Shown here one piece after another: positions 52,101-62,300 of a DNA stretch of 64,000 nucleotides. Position 1 is the stretch's first letter, and the number at the start of each line of letters is the position of its first letter. The notes beneath the pieces are model-generated. The model was not told where the DNA came from, searched no databases, and was given only the letters and a program-made list of their open reading frames with translations. Both the position numbers and the translations under genes were made by a program. Source of the stretch: Ichthyophonus hoferi (taxonomy: Eukaryota > Opisthokonta > Ichthyosporea > Ichthyophonida > Ichthyophonidae); contig NAOQ01000110.1 of NCBI GenBank assembly GCA_002751075.1, positions 68,209 to 132,208 of the forward strand, written 5' to 3'.

Positions 52101-55100
52101 ATATCCTAGGTATATATACATTTATTTATTTTTAGATACTATTAGTATTAATGTTGTTAATTGGTATATAATTTTATTGACTTTATCGTTTGGTTCTATG
52201 TTACATAGAGATATGCTCCTATATACATATACAAGTACATATGAAAATCTGCTTGATTGTCACCCTCTTAGTATAATATAGTATAGTACAGTATAATACA
52301 GTATCATATAGTATAGTCCAGATAGTCTAAGTCTAGTATAGTATAATATAATATAATATAGTATAGTATAGTATAGTATAATATAGCATGGCATAATATA
52401 ATATAGCATAATATCATATAGAATAGTATAATATGATATAATATAATGCAGACTAGTACAGTATATTATAATATAGTACAGTATAGTATAGCATAGTTTA
52501 TTATAGCATAGCATGGTATAGTATAGTATAATATATTATAATATAATATAGTATAGTATGGTATATTACATTATATTATAATATAGTATAGTATATTATT
52601 GTATGGCATAGTATAGCCCAATATAACAACTGCATAGTTAATAGTATGATAGTATTCACAATTAGATCAAACATATGTATGGGGCATGTTTGTAAGCACC
52701 CACAACAAAAAACAAACACTTGCATGTAGATAGAGACAAAAGACAATTACTAGTGGAAAATCAAAATAGAGCAAACTATTTCATTTAGTTTTACTGTGAA
52801 CTTCATACACATAGCAACCTAGTGTAGATAGTTGTTGATTACTATATTCATAATATATAGTGTGTTGTATGGGCTATGTGTAACTATATACGCTACGATT
52901 GACATCAATATAAGCCAATAAAATGCTATATATTATAAACATTTATGTAAATAAACAATGAATAAACCAATAAATTAACAACATATACTATACTATTGAC
53001 TTTAACACAAGCCTATAGAATGATATATAATATAACTATATATATAAATAAGCAATAAATAGACCAAGCAATTGACCGGGTCTTGACAGTTACTGGATAT
53101 GGGATTGGACGTTAATGCACAGAACGAACATGGGAATACTCCTTTACACTATGCTGTACTGTGGGGCCACCTTGATATCGCCAAAGTATTTTTCTATTTA
53201 ACTTGTATATATAAACAACGATTATGTCTTTCTCTTTTGCTTTTCTGTTCTCTGTTTATCTTTTATAGTTATTCTGTATGCAATATATATATGTGTTATG
53301 TTTTTTTGCCTTTAGTCTCTGTTTCTATTTCCATCATTTTCTCTTTCTTTTCCTTTCAGTACTATCCTCTATATGTCAGCTATGTGGTCACCTAACCATC
53401 ACAGGACAAGGTTATATTCTATCATATATATAAAAACAATTATCTATATCTTTCTCTCTATACTTTTTCTTTTTCTATTCTTTTTTATTTATCTGGTTAT
53501 CAGTAATAGGCATATCTTTTATGTATTTTGTTTTCTTTTATTTTTTATTGTTTTTTTATTTTTTATTTTTCTATACCATACTATGGACTATGGAACACCT
53601 TGCTCTAACCAAAGTATAATATAGTATACCATATTTAGACCACTATTATTTCCCTACCTTTATTATTATTATTTAACCATTGTAGTTATCTTGTTGTAAC
53701 TAATATACACAGGTCCTATGATTTTCTTAATTTTGTTGCTATTGTTTTCTTTTGATTTCAATATGTTTTCTATATAATAATATTATACCAGTATTGATAA
53801 ACAGGTTTACCAATGGCCTACCTTATATAACTATATATACTATAATATATAGTGTAACATCATATTATATATATATATAGATATATAATAATATATAATA
53901 TCATCTCATCATTTATTTATTTAACTACCCAACAATCAAGCACCTACCAATTAGCTGCTTAGATTAAACTTTTAAATTTTTAACACAGCTGTTGATTGGG
54001 CAAGGGGCTGAGATCGGGCGATTAAACAAATATGGAGAATCACCAATGAAAAGAGCTGGTAGGATGACAAAAGAGCTGGAAGGTAACTATTTAATTAATT
54101 AATTATAGCTTAAACCAATCACTTTATTGTATTTATTATTTATGTTAATTGCAGGTTCATGATATATATAGCATCCCGAGATTATTTAATTGTTTATAAT
54201 TACTTTAATATCTTAATTGATTATCAATTAATCTAATGGTTGGTACATAATATATATACTTATATCTTAGACTGATTACTTCAATTTGTTAATTAATATA
54301 AACTAGTTGCTTATCTTTTGAAATAGGATTCTCTTCCGATTATATTCTTGCTAATTAAAAATACATGATATATATATAGGTAGATAGATAAACCTTTTAT
54401 TAGTTATTAGTGGCAAGATTCAGAATAAATCTGCGTTTATCTTCTCATCTTCAACAATATCCACCAATTACCTACTTATATTAGACTCAAAAACTACTTC
54501 CCATACCCTGCCCTGTCCTCCTTTTCGTCTTTTCTATCCTTCTCCCACCATCAGAGTTTTCTATCGAGTGTGGGTCATACACACAGGAAGTAGAGTATAC
54601 CGGTAAGAATAATCTTCTGACGCCATTATTACACGTGCTTTGTAGTTTATTGGAGATGGCTTGGTTTATGATTAATTGTAAAAAAGAAATAATTAATTGG
54701 ACAGGGAAACTCATGAATTTTAATTGAAGCAATACAATATAAAGGGTTACAGTGACGTAATTACTATACTTATTGCATTACTATACTACTTATTATATTA
54801 ATATATAGGAATATATACACTATATATAGCAATGTAATGTATATATATATATCTGTCTACCTATCCCTTGTGATTCTATATACTATATATAGTAAAGTAT
54901 ACATTCATGATAAAGACAAAGCCTATTATGTTTAGCCTATTTTGTACTGTTGAGACGTATTTCTACTAACCTTATCTGACTATACAGATAATCATGAATA
55001 TGGTGCCAGTCTGGCCACCAGTACGTATCCTATCTTATCCTATCCTGATCTTATTCTGTACTATTCTATCTTATGGTTTTACCTAATCTCTATGTTATTT

Positions 55101-58100
55101 TCTTACATACATAAAGCTGTGCCTAGTTATAATATATAACCTGGTAGTATTAGTGCTAATTTTAATTCTAATATAAACTATATAAAAAAACCAAGATTGC
55201 ACATCGTAGTATAATACAACACAATGCAATACAATACAGTACACTACAATACAATACAGTATAGTACAGTGCAGTACCGTACAGTACCGTGCAATGCAAT
55301 ACAAAACAATACAACACAATACAATATAATACAATGCAGTACACTACAATACATATAATGGATAGAGATAGGATAGTAAAAAGAGAAAACCAAATAAATT
55401 ACTTACACTGGTTTGATTGCAGTTGCTATGAGACATGCCTGCTTGGTATTGAATGAGAATATGATTCAAATAACCAATTGTTTGAGAGATGGCACCAGGG
55501 GAAGTACATATATGGGAATATTTAAAAATCAACAGGTATTGAATTAGATAATTGGAACATACATAATATGTTACAGTGATGCCTTAGTTGTATTATTTAT
55601 TTATTTACTTATATTATATTATATTATATATTCTATTGATTTATCAGCTGCTATGAATCAATATTAAGTATAATTTGATGCGCCAGTATTAGTTTTATTA
55701 TTAATAACAAATGATGTTTTTTTGAATTGGTTTATTGGTTTTTAACTACAGCAAAGTGATGTACAATCGTGTTGGGATTCCTGCCTTGCTTATTAATATA
55801 ATAAAGAAAGAAGGAAGATATGACAAGTACAAGTTAGCATCCGTACTATATGATAAAATAGCATAGCATATCATAGTATAAAAGAGTGAATTACAATGAT
55901 ATGAGATGATAATATAATATATTTTTTACATTGCCTTACTGATCTAGACAATCTATATATAGGTTGTTGTCAAAACACTAGCAGGTAGTGGAGACCTTAC
56001 CGAAACCAATTTGGAAGAATTTATAGAGGAGGTTGAACGGTTAAGGTGGTACATCTCTGCCAATTATATTTTGTACATACATATTTTAAAACAACTTAGA
56101 ATAAGATTTTGTTTTTATTAAATCCACAACGTTATCATAAAACTAGATAATATATAATAGCAACTTTGTTTTTTAGTTATAATACCTTTCTATGTAAGAA
56201 ATAAAAACATATTTTCCTTATACCTCTGTGAGTCTTCTTATATATATATATACATGCTTTATGTTTAACTTTATTTATTAACATATTCTATTTTTAGGAC
56301 ACTACAGCCAACCCATGCTAATGTACTTTCCATATTGGGTATCATAAAATTGTCTGAACCAGTGAAAAATGATATTAAAATAGGTATGTTGATCTCTCTT
56401 TTCCACCTATTATTCTCCTACAGTACTCCATACTTGACTACTGATTCTAATATATAGCTATAACATATATACTATCAAGCATATGCCAAACTCACCCTCC
56501 TCCCTCTTTCTCTCCCTCTCCTTTTCTCTCTCCCTCTCCCTACCTACCTACCAGTCACCCAGTATGCCCCACTAGGTAGTTTGTATAATGTGGTAGTAGA
56601 TGCAGAGATAAAATTTACTAGCAGACTAAGGCTCCACATAGCCCTGGATATTATAAAGGCTATGATGTATCTGCATCAGATATTACCGCCTCTCCTGTTT
56701 TACCATCTGAAATCCACTAGTGTTATGGTAGGTGATAGGGTATTATGCCTGTCAAGGAGTATATGTTATTGTATAGTAGCTACAATTTGCCATCATATTC
56801 TCTATTACTACCTGAAATCTACCAGTATGATGGTAGGTTATAGAGTTTTGTGTGTGTTGTGTTATTGCATACTATGTACATATGTGATTATATCAATATT
56901 ACAACAATAATATCTAGGATGATATAGGTTAAAGGCTCTTATATATCTGCATACCATTCTCCTCCTATTCTCCGTTACTACCTAATATTTGTTAGTATTA
57001 TAGTGGGCAATAATAATTCAAGTTGGGTTTAATTCATACATTATATTAGGTATACAGTTTAGTCGGAATTCAATTTTCCCGCATCACATGATTTTAGAAA
57101 AATATATAATAACTACTGTGTGGTTGAGACGGGGCCTCCAGTTTGGTTTACACTATAGTTCGCCATTTATACTAAACTTTATTTTACTTTCCTATAATTT
57201 ACTATACTATACTATACTAGATTATATTTTACTACACTATACTCCACTATACTATATTACAATATACTATACTCTACTATACTCTATTATACTATACTAT
57301 ACTATACTATATTACACTATGCTTTACTTTATTATGCTATATTTTATTATACTATACTATATAACACTATACTAGAATATAATATACTCTACTATATCAT
57401 ACTATATTACACTATACCCAACTATACTATACTGTACTATCCTGCACCGTACTAGACTATGGTATACTGTCATTGTAAGGGTAATGGCTTAAACTAAAAT
57501 TAAAATAAACTCAAGATAAAAACATGTTACGTCTACCCTGTATGTTTACCGTTTCAACATATATAAGTAAGGATATACACCTATATATATATCTATCTAA
57601 ACATACAGATGTATTACTATAGGTTGACCAACGCCTCAATGCTATGGTTAATATGGGTGACACTGGCTTCTCATTTAATAGTATGGCACGGCTCTGTGAA
57701 TACAGTCCACAGTGGATGGCACCAGAAGGTTGGTATAACACTTATATACAGTGCATTATGCATATGTTTTATGGTTATGTTATGTTATGTATACCTTTAT
57801 GTGTTTATATATGTATATATGCATCTCCGTATAAAGTTACATATGTATGGGTGTATGTACGTATGTATGTATGTATGTATGTATGTATATGATCTATATA
57901 TGTATACAGGTGGTTATGTAGGTGTGTATGAAGCTATGTATGTATTCATATATATGAATCTATGTATCCATGTATCTGTATATGCATGTTATATATATGT
58001 TATATATACTTATATGTGCTTAGTTGGTTTTACATATTGAAATTGTATTGTTTACTACCTGGGAATATAGGATAGGTTATGTGTAGGTATATTTAAGTAA

Positions 58101-58590
58101 TTATTTATATTATATAAAGCAACTTAATGTAATATAGTATAATAGAATGGAATCGATATGCAATCTAACAATTCAATAGAATTTAATATAATATCATGTA
58201 ATATACCAACATATTGTATAATACATTATAATATAATATGTGTTTATACTACAGATACAAAATATGTGTATAGAATAGAATACAAAGATATTAATTGGAA
58301 TAGTAAGAAAAATAAACAGATAGATAGAAGTATGTATACAGTAATATAGAGATATGTAGATGGTACCGTAGTAATCTCATATATTGACATGCAGGTAATG
58401 AAATAAAATATATATGGTTGCTATGGTTACTAAAATACAAATAATGTAATGTAATGTGTATGGTGTAGTATTGGAGGACCCCTCCGTGCAGGGACCAAAG
58501 AGTGACGTGTATAGTTTTGGAATAGTGTTGAACGAGCTACATAGTGAGCAACATCCCTTCCAGGGCATGAATAAGATGGCCTGTGGTCTT

Positions 58591-58630
<40 letters not shown>

Positions 58631-58747
58631 TCTCTCTCNNNNNNNNNNNNNNNNNNNNNNNNNNNNNNNNNNNNNNNNNNNNNNNNNNNNNNNNNNNNNN
58701 NNNNNNNNNNNNNNNNNNNNNNNNNNNNNNNNNNNNNNNNNNNNNNN

Positions 58748-58784
<37 letters not shown>

Positions 58785-60298
58785 ATCACTCTCTCTCCTA
58801 ACTGTATTTGTTGTTGTCAAAACCCACGTTTCAACTGTTATGGCATAAATATATAGATATAGATATATAACTACAAAAAATCATTACAATTTATCTTACA
58901 ATCATAAGGTTCCTTAACTATAAAGCATGATGGTATAGGTCTAGTATATTTTAGGATTTCTGATATCTATCCCTATGTTTAGTTATTGTATGTACAATAG
59001 TTGTTGTTGAGTATATATGGTATGGTATGGTATAGTATACTATATTATGATATATACATATAGGTTATTACAAAGACTTATTATAGTTTATCTTACATAT
59101 ATATAAAAATAATAATTACCAAAGTAGTGCTGTTTTAGAGTTGAGGTTAGATATATATATATTAATAACACTTCAAAATAATGTACATATATACATACAT
59201 ATATACATACATATACATGTATACCTATATATTTGTGCGTAACTAAGTAATGATTGTAATATTATTAGATATGGTAATGTATTGTTAATGGTATCATAAT
59301 TGTAATCATTCAAGTAGTATTGTCTTTGAGTTAGTATGATAGTATGATAATATGATAGTATATATTACAGTATAATAGTTTGACAGTGTGTTTAATAGGG
59401 GAATAGTATGTATGATAATATAATAGTATATATGTATATATGTATGTATTGTAATATGCATGATAGTATGTATGAAATTATCCATAATAGTATATGATAT
59501 TGTGATAGTATGAACAACAATAAAGTATACAATACCCCTAACCTTATATACATATATACATTTATGTATAATCTCTGCACTTCAGATATTATATGATGAA
59601 AAGCGTCCAGATATAGAAGAGGATGTACCTAAAGCCATTAAGGACATTTGCAATAGTTGTTGGAAGGTAAGTTAATAAATGTATATTGATTATAGGTTTA
59701 TGTATTGATCTGTTACTGTAGATTTGGTGAAAATGTAGAGTAAGCGTAATATAACCTGTCTTTATCTTAACGTTTTACCCTGGCAATGCATGTAATGTGA
59801 TGTGAATAAATTCAGATCAAACTTTATACCTAATATAATATGGTATACAAGAATTAATTTTAATTTGAATTACTACTGCATAGCTTTGATGATCAATTTT
59901 TACTATTTGATTATTAGCAGATTATAAAGATAATAATTAATTAAAATATATATGCTATATTTTTATATGAAAAATTAATTAATTAATTATGGAAACCGTG
60001 TAACATAATTAATATACATAATATACAGCCACTAAGGTTGAGCGAACACCTTTTCTATTGAAAAACTTACGCGTATTTATAACTTGATTATATACGCAAT
60101 ATTAATTGCATTACATAATTATTATAATAAAGTTGACTCATTACTATGGTCAATTTTTATGTATTGCATTTATAAACAAATGCAACATACATATACACTA
60201 ATATGCATTTTTTTTACTTTCGCCCTCTCCAGACCAATCCTGATTCTCGACCGTGCTTTGCAGATCTCTTAACTATTTTTGAGACCATGTATTTTTAA
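49143..60298 (+). CDS. ILK: Integrin-linked kinase (pseudokinase), 15 exons
   Basis: ILK links integrin beta tails to actin at adhesions as the core of the ILK-PINCH-parvin complex. Exons: 49143-49225, 50446-50539, 51472-51543, 53090-53185, 53989-54082, 54555-54602, 54988-55020, 55423-55535, 55963-56045, 56298-56383, 56555-56727, 57623-57728, 58469-58593, 59586-59666 and 60233-60298; all GT-AG and in phase, 450 aa against 452 in human. Ankyrin repeats fill exons 1-5 (D-E-H-G-F-S-L-V-H-W-A; N-E-H-G-N-T-P-L-H-Y-A; L-N-K-Y-G-E-S-P-M). Exons 6-7 code a divergent linker. The kinase-like domain has no normal glycine loop, keeps V-V-V-K (Lys about 215), lacks HRD (Y-H-L-K-S-T-S-V-M instead) and lacks DFG (G-D-T-G), but has W-M-A-P-E and D-V-Y-S-F-G. 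This matches known ILK as a scaffold pseudokinase. A small gap and long repeats lie in introns only. Confidence 0.95.
49985..50400 (-). mobile_element. Family M element, copy 5 (-), best ends
   Basis: In ILK intron 1. The left end reads gggcttcattgaaacggg and the right end, read in reverse, ggcttgtggaaacatg, a plausible imperfect terminal inverted repeat. Near the left end acagggt (50,007-50,013) and accctgt (50,025-50,031) form a perfect 7-bp hairpin. The inner landmarks (acctaatataatacagtatac, gactgaatt) agree with other copies. Confidence 0.65.
50925..51265 (+). mobile_element. Family M element, copy 6 (+)
   Basis: Landmark series from ggaacatgtgatccgttacaatg through attaaatagtagaaattattt, gaattcagtctca, gtggttgaaacggggct and cttaaaataaaag. 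It sits in ILK intron 2, in opposite orientation to copy 5, about 530 bp away across exon 2. Confidence 0.65.
52262..52640. repeat. (tatag/tataa)n pentamer tract in ILK intron 3
   Basis: About 370 bp of diverged tatag and tataa pentamers. Frames through it are artefacts. Confidence 0.85.
55195..55350. repeat. (ACAAT)n pentamer tract in ILK intron 7
   Basis: acaatacaacacaatgcaat-type pentamers, related to the tract at 6.9 kb. Confidence 0.85.
55555..55665 (+). mobile_element. Family M element, copy 7 (+), 5' fragment
   Basis: tgttacagtgatgcc, then ttatttatttatttact, attctattgatttatcagctgctat matches the first 100 bp of the copy at 50.93 kb. The rest is absent. ILK intron 8. Confidence 0.45.
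56780..57005 (+). pseudogene. Two decayed copies of ILK exon 11 end in intron 11
   Basis: Exon 11 ends with a segment coding for ...Y-H-L-K-S-T-S-V-M and the donor gtaggt. In the intron, 56,795-56,845 repeats this end (cctgaaatctaccagtatgatg then gtaggt), 106 bp after the original. 56,917-57,003 repeats a longer part (gga-gatata..aaaggct..tatctgcat, then tccgttactacctaata). The second copy has an in-frame stop and no good donor, while the first still has a donor-like sequence. They are exon echoes of tandem duplication and unlikely to be spliced in. Confidence 0.65.
57010..57545 (+). mobile_element. Family M element, copy 8 (+), with internal pentamer expansion
   Basis: The element runs from caataataattcaagttggg through ggtatacagtttagtcgg and gtgtggttgagacggggcc to cgccattta. 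It is then interrupted by about 290 bp of (actat)n (57,180-57,475) and resumes with tgtcattgtaagggtaatggcttaaac. ILK intron 11. Confidence 0.65.
58639..58747. other. Assembly gap in ILK intron 13
   Basis: N run with (ta)n then cactctctctc on its left and (ta)n then cactctctctcctaac on its right. The flanks are near copies of each other. Confidence 0.95.
59745..59965 (-). mobile_element. Family M element, copy 9 (-)
   Basis: aacctgtctttatcttaacg, then tatacctaatataatatgg, aagaattaattttaatttgaatta and ttgattattagcagat are the reverse complement of the consensus landmarks. ILK intron 14. Confidence 0.6.
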
Positions 60299-60639
60299 TA
60301 TATACTTCTAATAGTAACAATACCAGAATCATAGACATACAGCCACAATGAGATTACAGTTATTACGTACATAAAACATTACCAGGTACAAAACCAAAGG
60401 TTTCTATATCCCTCTACTAACAATTTGAGATTGAGGAACAGCTAGCCAGAGTTTTAACTTGTCGACTACCTGATGGTGACAACCAGATAGAACCGAGCAC
60501 CACAGAGACTAGTTTTATTCCAAATATGTGTCTGGTGTTAAAAATATGTTTCATACTGCGGTATCCCATACCTAGTGAGTGCCAAGGTCACTGTTTGCGA
60601 CAGGACAAACATACATACATGCAATCTGCAGTGAAACTG

Positions 60640-60645
60640 AATAAA
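60640..60645 (+). other. Possible ILK polyadenylation signal
   Basis: AATAAA about 340 nt after the ILK stop; no canonical signal is closer. Weak. Confidence 0.25.
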
Positions 60646-60699
60646 AATAATTTGTTTGCATTTAAATTTTCTATTTTCCATCACCAATTACTATTTTAG

Positions 60700-60965
60700 A
60701 TGAATGCAATTGGATGGCAAGAATCATATATTAGCCGTAGATCGAATTATATCAACGCTTGAAGCAAAACCATATTGATCAACTATGACCTTGACCAATA
60801 AATTAATGTCATATACCCTACTATATATCTTACTATATGATTGGATAAAAGGATCATGGATTATTCGTTGATCTACTTATATCAACGCTTAGATCAAAAT
60901 TATCTCTGATCAACTATGACCTTGGCTAATAAATTTAACTTGCCATTATCACTCAAATCACTAGA
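60700..60965. repeat. Two tandem units of about 130 bp
   Basis: 'atcaacgctt' at 60,751 and 60,881, and 'aactatgacctt' at 60,781 and 60,912 mark two units with the same order of landmarks (atgga/gatgg, tagatc, tatatcaacgctt, gatcaactatgacctt, taataaatt). They are clearly diverged. Function unknown. Confidence 0.75.
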
Positions 60966-62300
60966 AATTGATTTCTGGCCTAACACTCCTGTAATTAATT
61001 AATACTAGAATCAGTTGTCATAAATCAATAAGCTTATGGTAATTACTTAACAATCAATCAGAGGAATACTGATGAAAACCTTCACTGGGGAGGGAATAGT
61101 TCATAAAAAATATTCGAGTAGAATAAAAAAGCTTAATTCCTTAAAATTCATTTGAATTAATTGCTAAATTAATTAGCTGCTCACTTACACAAACCAATAG
61201 ATACTAACAGATTCATAATAACTTTACCATTGATACCCAATAACTGCCGCCATCTTTAATATCCTTTATGTGGTTCTTTAAGTCTTAACAGTCTATGGTA
61301 TGAAAAAATGACAACAGATACGATGTAATAAGTAGATAAAAAGTAGAACGCATTAAAATCTGATGACTATAGTACCTATGTGAAAATACGTAATATTCAT
61401 AGTGTACCGGATGAATAGAAAGATGTTGAAGAGAGAGGAATGTATTTGTATAAAGACACAGTTGTATTACAATATAGGTATATAGGAAGGTAAATACATA
61501 TACATAACGTATATAGAAATATAAGAAGATGTATAATATATATATATATTAAAATAAAACTATATGTTACTGTCAATCTTTATATGTTTGTTGTTGTCTA
61601 ACCGCTGTACACTGAGATAACTTAGAGACCTTGGGGCCAAATTCATTTGATATATTATTGTTTTCTTATTAAGTTTAACAATAATAACACAAGGTTTGTA
61701 ATTATGGGTTTATTTTTAGGTGTTTTTATTCTTATATCTTTGCCACAACCCTTGTTTCTTGCGGTTGTCAATCATAGCTGCGCTCATTAATGTCAATAGG
61801 ACCAATCGTACAATCTTAAGGATACTTATTAACTAATACAAATCACGAAAAGTTACAGATACCCGCTAGAATTGTCTGATCTTATCTTGATACTCAAATG
61901 CTATTGTGTCCTCATTTGAATGGCTTGTTGGCCAATTACCTTGTTAATGTAAATACGTATTATTTATCAACAAATCAATCTACCCGTAGGGAACGTTATG
62001 CAATTGACTAATATAATATGTATCATATTGTTATTTATTTGTTATTAGCAAACTGTGCTCATTTGGAGTTAACGGTTTTGTAACTGATTTTTATCATGAC
62101 CTACAGTGTGGGACAAATGTGGTATACACAAACTGGAACAGTTAAGAATATTTTGGACACTGCTCCATAAGCTGAATTATTTGAGTGTTGAGGCTACAGA
62201 AAAGAAATTTGTGACGGTCCAAGTATGATTGCCCATGTGCCCCAGGGGCTGCCTGTGGTCACATAAATTTAAGGTCTTGGGGCCAAGAGACGAAAATACT
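60966..62300. other. Gene-poor region with a family C copy
   Basis: No gene seen. 61,800-62,060 matches 46.75-46.9 kb and 30.98-31.07 kb (family C). A (ta)n run lies near 61,530. Confidence 0.45.
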
